64,000 bases of DNA from DATAUD01 sp036268455 (GTDB lineage: Bacteria; Verrucomicrobiota; Verrucomicrobiia; Limisphaerales; Palsa-1400). The notes under the pieces were generated by a model. It made no database searches, was not told the origin of the DNA, and saw nothing but the letters and a program-made list of their open reading frames with translations. The stretch covers positions 62,001 to 126,000 of the forward strand of contig DATAUD010000094.1 of assembly GCA_036268455.1 (NCBI GenBank), read 5' to 3'. Made by a program: the position numbers and the translations under genes. The first letter of the stretch is position 1; every line of letters starts with the position of its first letter. Positions 49,157 to 57,776 of the stretch are shown here, in pieces.

Positions 49157-49870
49157 ATGAAAGTGATTCAGGCAAATTGCCGGGTCCAGTTCACGGCGTC
49201 AGACGTGGATTTCATCCTCGGTGTCCTCGGAAAGCATCGAAACGACGCGGCTTCTCTAACATCCCTCCTAGCCGACCCCGAAACGCGGGACTTGATACTG
49301 GATGACGAAATGTTGTTCCGCGCCCTTCTTGAGCAGAGGGGGTGTCTGCGCGTCTCGGCGCGACTTTACTTTTACGTTCTTGTGCGACACGTGCTGCGGC
49401 GTTCGGGGCTGGATGACCGGCGGGTGGCGGATTACGTGGCTGAGTTGTTGACGCAATTTTCCCGCGAGGAACGCAGGGATTGCGTGGTGCCGGGTCGTCC
49501 AGGGCGTTTGCAATATTTCTTTGAAATGCTGACGGCCCTTGAGACGGCGGATGACCACACGGCATTCTGCATTCGGGCGCACATAGGGAATCATTCGCTG
49601 TTTTTATCGGGCGTTTTCCCGGAGCATATTTTGCATCGCGTGGAACGGCGGGGAGCGCCGGGACTGCGATATTATCAGGATTTGGGACGCGCCAATTACC
49701 GTGCCGCCAGCCATCATCGCCTGGCGGCGCGGTATGATTTGGCATCAGTATTTGACACGCTTTCGGAACAATTCGAGCCGGCGAGGAGGGCGTTAAACGA
49801 TCTTTCCGAGCGCCTGTTTTCTTTGGGAGACCCGGAGGTGCCGGGGCACTTGTTGAATCCCGCCAATTAG
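49157..49870 (+). CDS. conserved-looking protein of unknown function
   Basis: A 237-residue soluble protein with well-formed helical patterns and no motif I recognise. Segments such as 'TASDVDFILGVLGKH', 'LLADPETRDLILDDEMLFRALLEQRGCLRVSARLYFYVLVRHVLRRSGL', 'VADYVAELLTQFSR' and 'RRGAPGLRYYQDLGRANYRAASHHRLAARYDLASVFDTLSEQFEPAR' are Arg/Leu-rich and likely alpha-helical. It is monocistronic, divergent from gltX (111 bp) and convergent with the HAD gene (four-base overlap). Codon usage fits its neighbours, so it is probably a real, vertically inherited gene. Confidence 0.7.
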   Translation: MKVIQANCRVQFTASDVDFILGVLGKHRNDAASLTSLLADPETRDLILDDEMLFRALLEQRGCLRVSARLYFYVLVRHVLRRSGLDDRRVADYVAELLTQFSREERRDCVVPGRPGRLQYFFEMLTALETADDHTAFCIRAHIGNHSLFLSGVFPEHILHRVERRGAPGLRYYQDLGRANYRAASHHRLAARYDLASVFDTLSEQFEPARRALNDLSERLFSLGDPEVPGHLLNPAN

Positions 49871-50484
49871 GCGTCAATGGGCAAGCCCCATTCGCGCAGG
49901 ACGGGGATGGTTTCGTCGGGCGACTTGTGCAGGAAGGCGCGCCAGCCGCGAATCCGGCCGGCGTCGAAATTTTCAAAACGATCGTCCAGATAGACAATGT
50001 CGTTGCCCCGATGGCCGGTGAGATTTTCGACCACTTCGTAGATTTTTGCGTCCGGTTTCATTACACCTTGTTGGAAGGAATAAACATAGCCGTCAAAATT
50101 GGCGAAGAAGGGAAATTTTTTCTGGATGTGGGCGACCGCGATTCCGTTGGTATTGGAAAAAATATAGGTGGGGACAGCGTGCGCGCGAAGGGCGGCGTGC
50201 ATGGCCGTCATGGGATGGATCTCAGTAAAGATATCCGCAAATATTTCGTAAAATTCGACAAAACTGCCCGAAAACCCGCAGGTTGAACAAACTTCGCCAT
50301 AGAATTGTTCGTTCGTTAATAGCCCAGTTTCAAAACGATAGAGCAGGGGAGCGTGATCGATTAATTCGCGAATCTGCCCCGCGTTGCAGCGGCTTTTGGT
50401 TGCGAATTTTGCGGATGAAATGCCGTAATCGAAATCGACCAGCACCTTGCCGAGATCAAAGACAACGACCTTGGGAATCTTCAT
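49867..50484 (-). CDS. HAD family hydrolase, YihX-like
   Basis: A 205-residue HAD-IA phosphatase. Motif I is 'VVFDLGKVLVDFD' (nucleophile Asp, then Gly in place of the second Asp, as in YihX-type members). Motif II is 'YIFSNTNGIA', motif III 'GVMKPDAKIYE', motif IV 'IVYLDDRFENFDAG'. YihX dephosphorylates alpha-glucose 1-phosphate; that substrate is only a possibility here. ATG 50484 overlaps the recR stop (ATGA). Confidence 0.85.
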   Translation of the reverse strand: MKIPKVVVFDLGKVLVDFDYGISSAKFATKSRCNAGQIRELIDHAPLLYRFETGLLTNEQFYGEVCSTCGFSGSFVEFYEIFADIFTEIHPMTAMHAALRAHAVPTYIFSNTNGIAVAHIQKKFPFFANFDGYVYSFQQGVMKPDAKIYEVVENLTGHRGNDIVYLDDRFENFDAGRIRGWRAFLHKSPDETIPVLREWGLPIDA

Positions 50485-51077
50485 GGGAGGAGTTCGCGCC
50501 TTCCTTCCAATGCGCGACTCAACGTGACTTCGTCGGCGAACTCCAGGCCGGTGCCGGCGGGAAGGCCATGCGCGATGCGAGAGACTTTCACGCCTTTGCC
50601 GGCGAGCCGTTTGCCGAGATAAAAACTGGTGGCGTCGCCTTCGACATCCGTGCTCAACGCGACGATGATTTCCGTCACGCCTCCCAGGCGTGATTCCAAT
50701 TCGGCAATGCGCAAATCTTCCGGTTCGACGCCGTTCATTGGGGAAATTCTGCCGCCCAGCACGTGGTATTTGCCGCGAAAACCGCCGGATTTTTCCAGCG
50801 CGAAAATGTCCAGCGGTCGTTCGACGACACAAAGAAGGGCGGAATCGCGGCGCGAATCCTGGCAAATGGAGCAGGGGTCGGCCTCGGTCAACGCGCCGCA
50901 AACGCTGCAAAGGCGAATTTTTGCGCGGGCGCTCAGGATTGCGTTTGCGAGGCGCTGCGAAACGTCCGGCTCGCTTTGGACCAAATGGAGGGCGAGGCGT
51001 TCGGCTGAACGCGGGCCGATGCCCGGCAAGCGGCAGAGGGCTTCGGTCAGGACGGTGATGGGTTCTGGCAGAGGCAC
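50481..51077 (-). CDS. recR: recombination mediator RecR
   Basis: A 198-residue protein of the RecFOR gap-repair pathway. Helix-hairpin-helix 'LCRLPGIGPRSAERLALHLV', Cys4 zinc finger 'CSVCGALTEADPCSIC', Toprim domain 'LLCVVERPLDIFALEKSGGFRGKYHVLGGRISPMNGVEP', and C-terminal 'EVTLSRALEGRREL'. It lies 10 bp after the YbaB gene, the usual bacterial arrangement of ybaB-recR. Confidence 0.97.
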   Translation of the reverse strand: MPLPEPITVLTEALCRLPGIGPRSAERLALHLVQSEPDVSQRLANAILSARAKIRLCSVCGALTEADPCSICQDSRRDSALLCVVERPLDIFALEKSGGFRGKYHVLGGRISPMNGVEPEDLRIAELESRLGGVTEIIVALSTDVEGDATSFYLGKRLAGKGVKVSRIAHGLPAGTGLEFADEVTLSRALEGRRELLP

Positions 51078-51087
51078 TGAATTGGGA

Positions 51088-51399
51088 TCACATCAAGCCC
51101 GGCAGACTGAAACCCTGGGTGGCCTTGCTCATTTCCGCCGAAGAAACCTGCTTGGCCTGATCGAGGGCGGAATTAACGGCGGTGACGATCATGTCTTCCA
51201 GCAATTGGACGTCCTCGGGATTGACGGCCTGGGGGTTGATTTTAATTGAGCTAATGGAGCCATCGCATTTGGCAATGACTTTGACAGCGCCGCCGCCGCT
51301 GGAGGCTTCGACGGTGCGCGCAGCCAATTGTGCCTGGATTTGCTCCATCTGCTGCTGCATACGCGCAGCTTGTTTGACAATTTTTCCAATGCTGGACAT
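51088..51399 (-). CDS. YbaB/EbfC nucleoid-associated protein
   Basis: A 103-residue DNA-binding protein. 'KIVKQAARMQQQMEQIQAQLAARTVEASSGGGAVKVIAKCDGSISSIKINPQAV' and 'LLEDMIVTAVNSALDQAKQ' match the family throughout. It binds DNA as a dimer with loose sequence preference. It forms an operon with recR and the HAD gene downstream. dnaX, the frequent third partner, is not present. Confidence 0.95.
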   Translation of the reverse strand: MSSIGKIVKQAARMQQQMEQIQAQLAARTVEASSGGGAVKVIAKCDGSISSIKINPQAVNPEDVQLLEDMIVTAVNSALDQAKQVSSAEMSKATQGFSLPGLM

Positions 51400-51605
51400 A
51401 CGTTTGCGCTCCTGATCGTTCCCAATTTGGGGCGATTGCGGGCGAAATGCAAGGAGGGAAGCGATGGATATTTGGAAGCCTCCAACGGGCGAGAGTTTGA
51501 CACGTAAATCATTTTCCTGTTGCCCTTGGCGGGATTTCTGCGAAGAATCCGGGCATGGTCATTCAAATCTTGTCACGGCATCGTTGTCTCTTTATTTGAT
51601 TCGAT

Positions 51606-53540
51606 ATGCAACCAATCCATCTCGCCTGGGTCGATTACACGATCCTTCTCTCTTACACGGTTTTCGTGATCTTCATTGGGTTTGCGCTGCGGCGTTACAT
51701 GAAGACTTCGTCGGATTTTTTGACGTCCGGCCGTTCCATTCCAGCATGGGTGACAGGCTTGGCGTTTATCTCGGCCAATCTCGGGGCGCTCGAACTGGTC
51801 GGGATGGCGGCGAGCGGGGCGAAATACGGCATTTCAACGGCGCATTTCTATTGGGTTGGGGCGATTCCGGCGATGGTTTTTCTGGCGGTGTTTATGATGC
51901 CGTTCTATTACGGCTCGAAGGCGCGCTCGGTGCCGGAATATCTGAAACTGCGCTTTGACGAGCGGGTGCGCTGCCTCAATGCCCTAACGTTCGCGGTGAT
52001 GACGGTTTTTGCCTCGGGCATTTCGATGAACGCGCTGGCAAAACTTCTCCATCTTCTGCTCGGTTGGAATTACGACGCAAGCCTTTGGATTTGTTCGGCG
52101 GTGGTGCTGGTTTATGTGCTCAAAGGCGGGTTGACTTCGGCGATTTACACGGAAGTGCTCCAATTTTTCATGATCGTTCTTGGCTTTGCGCCAGTGGTTT
52201 ATCTCGGCTTCAAGGACATGGGCGGTTGGGACATGATCAAAGGCAAATTGGTCGATGTCGCGCAAAATCCCTCCGCCCTTTATCTCAATGACAAAACATT
52301 CGCGCCGGATGCGTGGACCAGCGCATGGAAACCAGTGCTGGCCGGCCCCTCGGCAAATCCCATGGGCGTCGATGTGTTTGCCATTGTGTTCGGACTCGGG
52401 TTTGTCCTGTCGTTCGGGTATTGGTGCACGAACTTCCTGGTGGTCCAACGCGCGATGGCGGCGAAGGATATGACGGCGGCGCGGCGCACGCCGTTGATCG
52501 CGGCGGTGCCCAAAATGGTTTTTCCCGTCCTGGTGATTTTACCGGGAATCATCGCAATCGCCCTGGCTTCTACCCCGGGCAAGAATTATCGGCTGCCTCC
52601 CGTGGCAATAATAGAAGGCGCGGATGCCGCCGTGGCGGACGTCAAAGCGGCGAAGCCGGAACAGGCAGGCACGGCCCTTGAGGCGGTCAGCATAGATATC
52701 GGCGGCCTGAAGTTGGACAAGACGAAATTTACCGCGCTGATTACGGAAAATGCCGCCACGCCCTTGTCAGACGAGGAGATTAGAAACCGCCTTCAAAGTG
52801 CGGTGGCGGAAAATGATTACGACAGCGTCATCCTTTCGCTTGTCAAAAGATATTGCCCATCGGGATTGTTGGGACTGGCTCTGACGGCCTTGCTGGCGTC
52901 GTTCATGTCCGGGATGGCGGGCAACGTGACTGCTTTCAACACCGTTTGGACTTACGACTTGTATCAGGCGTATCTGGCTCCCAATAAGAGCGATCAACAT
53001 TATTTTCGGATGGGCCAGTTCATTACATTTGTGGGAATTTTGGCGAGCATTGCTTGCGCATTATTCGCAAGGCATTATTCCAACGCGATGGATGTCGTGC
53101 AATTGGTGTTTGGCTTCGTCAATGCGCCGTTGTTCGCGACGTTTCTGCTGGGAATGTTTTGGGCGCGGACGACGGGCACGGGGGCGTTTCTGGGATTGCT
53201 GGGGGGAACAGGAATGTCGGCTGTTTTCCACTCGTTGACAATCGCCGCCGGGAACGCGCCGGGCATCAAGGGCGGCTACTTGCACGTTGTGCAGACGTTT
53301 CCGAGCGAAATGGCGCAGAATTTCTGGCTGGCCAGTTTCGCCTTCGCCGCCTGCTTTATTTTGACGTTCGGAATTTCGCTGGCGACGAAAAGGACCAAAA
53401 CGGATGAGGAGCTCAAAGGACTGGTCTATTCGATGACGCCGAAAATCCAGGATCACGAGCAGGCGTTTTTGCTGCGCCCGGCGGTGCTGGGCACGATCTT
53501 GCTAATTGGCTGTGTCATTCTTAACATTATCTTTTGGTAG
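51606..53540 (+). CDS. sodium:solute symporter (SSS family), probably for galactose or glucose
   Basis: A 644-residue transporter with about 14 membrane helices. Start 'YTILLSYTVFVIFIGFALRRYMKTSSDFLTSGRSIPAWVTGLAFISANLGALELVGMAASGAKYG' is the SglT/SGLT type. The conserved 'TAGYFLAGR'-like region, 'GGLTSAIYTEVLQFFMIVLGF' and 'FMSGMAGNVTAFNTVWTYDLYQAYL' follow. Unusual is a hydrophilic insertion of ~95 residues (about 325-415, rich in Ala, Asp, Lys) between helices that are normally joined by a short loop. Galactokinase two genes downstream suggests galactose as substrate (inference). Confidence 0.9.
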   Translation: MQPIHLAWVDYTILLSYTVFVIFIGFALRRYMKTSSDFLTSGRSIPAWVTGLAFISANLGALELVGMAASGAKYGISTAHFYWVGAIPAMVFLAVFMMPFYYGSKARSVPEYLKLRFDERVRCLNALTFAVMTVFASGISMNALAKLLHLLLGWNYDASLWICSAVVLVYVLKGGLTSAIYTEVLQFFMIVLGFAPVVYLGFKDMGGWDMIKGKLVDVAQNPSALYLNDKTFAPDAWTSAWKPVLAGPSANPMGVDVFAIVFGLGFVLSFGYWCTNFLVVQRAMAAKDMTAARRTPLIAAVPKMVFPVLVILPGIIAIALASTPGKNYRLPPVAIIEGADAAVADVKAAKPEQAGTALEAVSIDIGGLKLDKTKFTALITENAATPLSDEEIRNRLQSAVAENDYDSVILSLVKRYCPSGLLGLALTALLASFMSGMAGNVTAFNTVWTYDLYQAYLAPNKSDQHYFRMGQFITFVGILASIACALFARHYSNAMDVVQLVFGFVNAPLFATFLLGMFWARTTGTGAFLGLLGGTGMSAVFHSLTIAAGNAPGIKGGYLHVVQTFPSEMAQNFWLASFAFAACFILTFGISLATKRTKTDEELKGLVYSMTPKIQDHEQAFLLRPAVLGTILLIGCVILNIIFW

Positions 53541-53555
53541 AAAGGAACTAGAACT

Positions 53556-53771
53556 ATGGGACTCGATATTCGCTGGCCGATAGGGATCATGTTTTCGCTG
53601 ATTGGCGCGCTGCTCCTGATTTATGGCGTTGCCACCAACTCCGACACGGAAATGTACCGGCATTCGCTCGGCGCCAACATCAATATCATTTGGGGAATCG
53701 TCCAATTGATTTTTGGCGGCGCGATGCTGCTCGGCGCGGTGCGCGGCCGGAAGAACCCACCCAAAGCCTGA
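53556..53771 (+). CDS. small two-helix membrane protein
   Basis: A 71-residue protein with two membrane helices ('GIMFSLIGALLLIYGVA' and 'IIWGIVQLIFGGAMLLGAV') joined by a short loop ('NSDTEMYRHSLGANIN'). The ATG is preceded by GAAAGGAACTAGAACT, a reasonable ribosome site. It lies 15 bp behind the symporter and 13 bp before galactokinase, so it is an operon member, perhaps an accessory subunit of the transporter. The family was not recognised. Confidence 0.75.
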   Translation: MGLDIRWPIGIMFSLIGALLLIYGVATNSDTEMYRHSLGANINIIWGIVQLIFGGAMLLGAVRGRKNPPKA

Positions 53772-53784
53772 CCCGCCTTTTTCG

Positions 53785-54957
53785 ATGAAATTGCAAGAGC
53801 TTTGCGCCCAGGTTTCGACGGACTTCACGAAAGCTTTCGGTCGGCCTCCGCGCTGGATTGTGGCCGCGCCGGGACGAGTCAACGTCATTGGGGAACACAC
53901 GGATTACAACGATGGTTTTGTGCTGCCGATGGCGATCGAGTTTTTTGCCGTCATGGCGGCGGACCGGAGTTCGGACGGGAAAAATTCCGTTCACATTCGT
54001 TCCACGTCCGAGCCGGAACCCGCGACGATTGATTTGTCCGGGCCGCTTCGCCCGGGCACTCCAAAGTGGAGCAATTATCCGCGCGGAGTGTTTGCCGGAT
54101 TTCAAGCCAGGGGAATCAATCCCGGCGGCCTGGAGGTGTTGCTGCATTCGACGGTGCCGTTGGGCGGGGGATTGTCCAGCAGCGCGGCGCTGGAGGTTTG
54201 CACGGCGACGTTGATCGAGGCCGTTTCGGGCACACCGATTGATCCCGTGGAAAAAGCGCTGCTGTGCCAGAAGGCGGAACATGAATTTGCCGGCGTGCCG
54301 TGCGGGATCATGGACCAATTTATTTCCGTCATGGGGCGCGAGGACCATTTGCTTTTGTTGGATTGCCGGTCGCGCAAAACGGAATTGGTGCCAATGCGCG
54401 ATCCTGGAGTCGAATTGCTGATTGCCAATACAAACGTCAAACATGAATTAGGCAGCGGCCAATACGCCAAACGGCGCGCGCAATGCGAGGCGGCCGCAAA
54501 GATTTTGGGCGTTCCTTCTCTCCGCGACGCCAACTCGACTGCCCTTGAAAGCGCGAAAGGTAAAATGGACGAGGTAGTTTTTCGGCGCGCGCGGCATGTC
54601 ATTGGAGAGATCGATCGAACCGTGAAAGCCGCTGAACGCGTCCGCCTGTCGGATTGGCCTAGGGTGGGGGAATTGATGTACGCCAGCCATGATTCATTGC
54701 GGGACGATTACGAAGTCAGTTGCCCTGAGTTGGACGCGCTGGTGGAAATCGCGCGATCCATCGGCCTTTCCGGGGGAATGTTCGGTTGCCGGATGACCGG
54801 AGGCGGATTTGGCGGGTGCGCCGTGGCGCTGGTCAAGAAGGACGCCGTCGCCTCGATTTCCAAAAAGCTCGCCGCCGACTATAAGCAAAAGACGGACATG
54901 GAGGCGACAATTTTTGGCTCGCGTCCGGCGTCTGGCGCGATGGTCATCAAAGGGTAA
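53785..54957 (+). CDS. galK: galactokinase
   Basis: A 390-residue GHMP kinase making galactose 1-phosphate. Signature 'APGRVNVIGEHTDYNDGFVLP' (galactose binding), GHMP loop 'PLGGGLSSSAALEVCTA', 'CGIMDQFISVMG' (catalytic Asp) and 'GGMFGCRMTGGGFGGCAVALV'. ATG 53785 fits the conserved start; in-frame sequence upstream overlaps the small membrane protein and is not family-like. galT and galE are not in the window. Confidence 0.95.
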   Translation: MKLQELCAQVSTDFTKAFGRPPRWIVAAPGRVNVIGEHTDYNDGFVLPMAIEFFAVMAADRSSDGKNSVHIRSTSEPEPATIDLSGPLRPGTPKWSNYPRGVFAGFQARGINPGGLEVLLHSTVPLGGGLSSSAALEVCTATLIEAVSGTPIDPVEKALLCQKAEHEFAGVPCGIMDQFISVMGREDHLLLLDCRSRKTELVPMRDPGVELLIANTNVKHELGSGQYAKRRAQCEAAAKILGVPSLRDANSTALESAKGKMDEVVFRRARHVIGEIDRTVKAAERVRLSDWPRVGELMYASHDSLRDDYEVSCPELDALVEIARSIGLSGGMFGCRMTGGGFGGCAVALVKKDAVASISKKLAADYKQKTDMEATIFGSRPASGAMVIKG

Positions 54958-55545
54958 TCAGGCGGTTCGTCCGGGCGCTTCATTGCGCATCAAGCGCACG
55001 TCCACTGCTTCCATGCCTGCGCCGCGAATCGCCTGCAACCCAAGGTCCGTGTCCTCGTACGCGCGGCAGAATTGGGGTTCGATGCCGAGGCGGCGGGCGG
55101 CTTCCAGAAAAATATCGGGCGCGGGCTTTTGCCGTTTCACGTCTTCGCTGGTCACAACGGCGTTGAAGAAATGGCGGATTCCCAGATGTTCCAGGACGGC
55201 GTTGATGTGCGTCTGAAGTCCGCCCGAAGCCACAGCCATTGGAATTTTCCCATAATTCGCGCGGGCGATGCTCACCACCACTTCAATCGGCTGCACTTGG
55301 GAAAGGAACGGAATATACTCAGCCTCCTTTTCCTTCGACGCGGCAATCGGGTCCAACTCACGTCCCTGCTCGGCGCTGAGCATCTGCAGAATATCGCGCG
55401 ATGGCACGCCGCCGAGAGCATAGAAACGCTCCTCCGGAAAGAGGAGTTTGTAGCGGTTGGCAACGACTTGCCAGGCTTTCCAATGCAAGGGCATGGTGTC
55501 GGCGAGCGTTCCGTCACAGTCAAATATTAAACCTTTTGGATTCAC
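54958..55545 (-). CDS. HAD family phosphatase, YqaB/beta-phosphoglucomutase-like
   Basis: A 195-residue HAD-IA enzyme. Motif I 'GLIFDCDGTLADTMPLHWKAW' (DxD), motif II 'PMAVASGG', motif III 'VKRQKPAPDIFLEAARRLG', motif IV 'CRAYEDTDLGLQAIRGAGM'. The 'PLHWKAW' cap region resembles YqaB (fructose 1-phosphatase). It abuts galK convergently and overlaps prfA upstream by four bases, so it is cotranscribed with prfA; a link to galactose use is possible but not shown. Confidence 0.88.
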   Translation of the reverse strand: MNPKGLIFDCDGTLADTMPLHWKAWQVVANRYKLLFPEERFYALGGVPSRDILQMLSAEQGRELDPIAASKEKEAEYIPFLSQVQPIEVVVSIARANYGKIPMAVASGGLQTHINAVLEHLGIRHFFNAVVTSEDVKRQKPAPDIFLEAARRLGIEPQFCRAYEDTDLGLQAIRGAGMEAVDVRLMRNEAPGRTA

Positions 55546-56621
55546 AATTTTACCTCCGCCAACCGGTGTTCCAGGTCATCCGCCATCAAGGGTTCGATAA
55601 CGCAATCCAGGTCCCCATCGATCAACTTGGACAGATTGTACAGCGTTAATTCGATGCGGTGGTCGGTCACGCGGTTTTGCGGAAAATTATAGGTGCGGAT
55701 GCGTTCGTTGCGTTCGCCGGTCCCGACTTGTTCCTTGCGGCGGGCGGCGTATTTGGCGTCCTCCTCGGCGATCTTGGCCTCAAGCAAACGCGAGCGCAAC
55801 ACGGTCATTGCCTTGGCTTTGTTCTTTTGCTGCGAACGCTCATCGGCGATGCGGACGATCATGCCGGTCGGTTTGTAAATGATTTGAACGGCGGAATCGG
55901 TCGTATTGACTCCTTGCCCTCCCTTGCCGGAGGCGCGGCAGACGTTGATCTCGATGTCGTCCGGACGGATTTCGATATCGACCTCCTGTGCTTCCGGAAG
56001 GACGGCGACGGTGGCCGTGCTGGTATGAATGCGGCCCTGGGCTTCGGTCGCCGGAACGCGCTGGACACGGTGAACGCCGCTTTCGTATTTAAGGCGCTTG
56101 AAAACGTCGGTGCCGGTCACGCCAAAAATCACCTCCCTGAAACCGCCGAGGTCGGACGGGCTGCTGTCCATGTGCTCGATTTTCCATCCGCGGCTTTCGC
56201 AATAACGGGAGTACATGCGAAACAAATCCGCGGCAAAAAGGGCGGATTCCGAACCGCCCGCGCCGGCGCGGATCTCGATGATTGTGTTGCGCGAATCTGT
56301 CGGGTCAGGGGGAGCCAGGCCCAATTGCACCTGTTTGCCCAAGCGGCGTTCCCGCGCTTCAAGATCGGTAATTTCCTCGCGGGCCAATTGCGCCAGTTCG
56401 CTTTCCGCCGGCTCGGTCTTGAGCAATTCAGTGTGTTGCGCCAAGTCGTCCACGGTCTTGAGGTAGCGTTCGCCGACGTCGTTCTGCTCTTTGAGACGCG
56501 CGTATTCGCGGGACATCTCCTGGAACCGGGCCGGATTTTCAAAAAGCTTTGGGTCGCTCAAAGCAGCTTCGACTTCTTCGAGACGGCGGGAATACTTTTC
56601 GATGTAGGGGCGGAGGTTCAT
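55542..56621 (-). CDS. prfA: peptide chain release factor 1
   Basis: A 359-residue factor reading UAA and UAG. RF1 rather than RF2 is shown by the 'HRVQRVPATEAQGRIHTST' segment, which contains the PAT tripeptide used for stop codon recognition. The peptidyl-hydrolysis loop is 'ASGKGGQGVNTTDSAVQI' (GGQ). Length is normal and no frameshift is needed. A strong terminator (56644-56679) separates it from rpmE upstream. Confidence 0.97.
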   Translation of the reverse strand: MNLRPYIEKYSRRLEEVEAALSDPKLFENPARFQEMSREYARLKEQNDVGERYLKTVDDLAQHTELLKTEPAESELAQLAREEITDLEARERRLGKQVQLGLAPPDPTDSRNTIIEIRAGAGGSESALFAADLFRMYSRYCESRGWKIEHMDSSPSDLGGFREVIFGVTGTDVFKRLKYESGVHRVQRVPATEAQGRIHTSTATVAVLPEAQEVDIEIRPDDIEINVCRASGKGGQGVNTTDSAVQIIYKPTGMIVRIADERSQQKNKAKAMTVLRSRLLEAKIAEEDAKYAARRKEQVGTGERNERIRTYNFPQNRVTDHRIELTLYNLSKLIDGDLDCVIEPLMADDLEHRLAEVKL

Positions 56622-56643
56622 CTCACGACCTGGATAAAATGCA

Positions 56644-56679
56644 ACCCGCCCGCTGAAGAAAAGACTTCGGCGGGCGGGT
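56644..56679 (-). terminator. strong hairpin terminator between rpmE and prfA
   Basis: CCCGCCCGCTGAAG (56645-56658) pairs with CTTCGGCGGGCGGG (56665-56678) over 14 bp with one G.T pair and a 6-base loop; A56644-T79 extends it. On the minus strand it is followed by TTGCATTTTA. It lies 15 bp behind the rpmE stop. Confidence 0.8.
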
Positions 56680-56693
56680 GAATCAAAAGGGAG

Positions 56694-56936
56694 CTACTTT
56701 TTCTTTTTCTTGGCAGCGGCGGCGGCCTGGGCGGCCTGCGTCTTGACCATGCGTTGCTGGAACTTGTCAACGCGACCGGCGGTATCGACAAATTTTTGCG
56801 TGCCGGTGTAAAAGGGATGGCAGACGTTGCAAATGCCGACCATGATGGATGGTTTGGTGGAGCGGGTTTTAATGATGTTGCCGCAGGCGCAACGGATTTC
56901 CGACTCCATGTATTTAGGATGTAAATTCTCTTTCAT
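56694..56936 (-). CDS. rpmE: 50S ribosomal protein L31 (zinc-binding form)
   Basis: An 80-residue ribosomal protein. 'KENLHPKYMESEIRCACGNIIKTRSTKPSI' and 'VGICNVCHPFYTGTQKFVDTAGRVDKFQQR' are classic L31; the CxC/CxxC cysteines mark the C+ zinc form. A Lys/Ala-rich tail (AQAAAAAKKKKK) extends it. ATG 56936 is the conserved start; ATG 56951 would add five residues. Confidence 0.95.
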   Translation of the reverse strand: MKENLHPKYMESEIRCACGNIIKTRSTKPSIMVGICNVCHPFYTGTQKFVDTAGRVDKFQQRMVKTQAAQAAAAAKKKKK

Positions 56937-56998
56937 AAAACAAGGCCGCATAACCTAACAGCGATCACCGGATTGACAAGCCCTAATTTTGGGCAGGA

Positions 56999-57418
56999 TT
57001 ACAGAAGCCTTCCGGCGGCCCGTTCACGCTGCAGAAATACTCCGGGCTTAATCACGAGCAGGTCATAAAACGGCTTTTCCATCAATCCTGCGAAATCACC
57101 CTGGTCCAGCGTAAGGAGGACGTCCGCCCAAGCCAGGGCGCTGAATAAAATTGGACGATCTTTTCCGGCAGGGAATACGACGGGCAAATCAAGCGTGAGC
57201 ACGTCGTCCATTATCAGCAGGTTGGGCCGCAAGCGCACCCAGTTAGCGGTGGCGGATGGCGGGAAGTCGGGGAGATTCCGGAGCACCTCTTCAATTGCAT
57301 AAGGAGTTGAAATCAGCGTCCAACGGTTACGCGATGCGCGGCGAAAGATTTCACGTGATGCGCCGGTCATCGATCCGCTGGCCGCCAAGAGGACACTGGT
57401 ATCAAGAAACAGCCTCAC
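56999..57418 (-). CDS. PIN-domain toxin
   Basis: A 139-residue PIN nuclease. Acidic residues appear in 'LFLDTSVLLAASG' (Asp6), 'STPYAIEEVLRNLP' (Glu), 'ALAWADVLLTLDQGDF' (Asp pair). It overlaps the small upstream gene by four bases (ATGA), as in toxin-antitoxin operons. It is unrelated in sequence to the PIN protein at 13746-14174. Confidence 0.78.
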   Translation of the reverse strand: MRLFLDTSVLLAASGSMTGASREIFRRASRNRWTLISTPYAIEEVLRNLPDFPPSATANWVRLRPNLLIMDDVLTLDLPVVFPAGKDRPILFSALAWADVLLTLDQGDFAGLMEKPFYDLLVIKPGVFLQRERAAGRLL

Positions 57419-57615
57419 GTGCCTTGCTCAAAGCGGCGCATGTCGGCTTCATCTTCCGCGATCCAGCTTTCCATCTGCTCGCGAGAGAATTTTTGCGGTT
57501 CAGGCATTTGTAATCCATGTCCGCGCATTCGAGTGGCAAGAAACAACATCAATTCCTGTTTCTCATTCGGGGTCAGTGCATCCGCCGCCGCCTCGATTTC
57601 ATGAAGTTTGCTCAC
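57415..57615 (-). CDS. putative antitoxin of the PIN pair
   Basis: A 66-residue acidic, helical protein ('KLHEIEAAADALTPNEKQELMLFLATRMRG', then 'KFSREQMESWIAEDEADMRRFEQG'). The front resembles antitoxins of the 'EAA..L...E...L..FL' type. Function follows from position before a PIN gene, with a four-base overlap. Confidence 0.65.
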   Translation of the reverse strand: MSKLHEIEAAADALTPNEKQELMLFLATRMRGHGLQMPEPQKFSREQMESWIAEDEADMRRFEQGT

Positions 57616-57750
57616 GCAAGCAAACTATCATACGCGCCACAGCGTCACAAGAATTCAATTAACATCCGGCAGCTAATTTGGAATCCTTTCTTTGTAATTG
57701 TTGGCCTTGTGATGGGCCTTTGGCTTTTGTACCTTGCAAACAAGGATTGA
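57601..57750 (+). CDS. possible small membrane protein
   Basis: A 49-codon frame ends in a convincing membrane segment ('LIWNPFFVIVGLVMGLWLLYLANKD'). It opposes the antitoxin start and sits in the otherwise empty 160-bp gap between two minus-strand genes. The N-terminal half does not look protein-like, so the true start may be later and non-ATG. Weak evidence. Confidence 0.25.
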   Translation: MKFAHASKLSYAPQRHKNSINIRQLIWNPFFVIVGLVMGLWLLYLANKD

Positions 57751-57776
57751 TTTCAAATTGCGACGCTGCCTAATTT

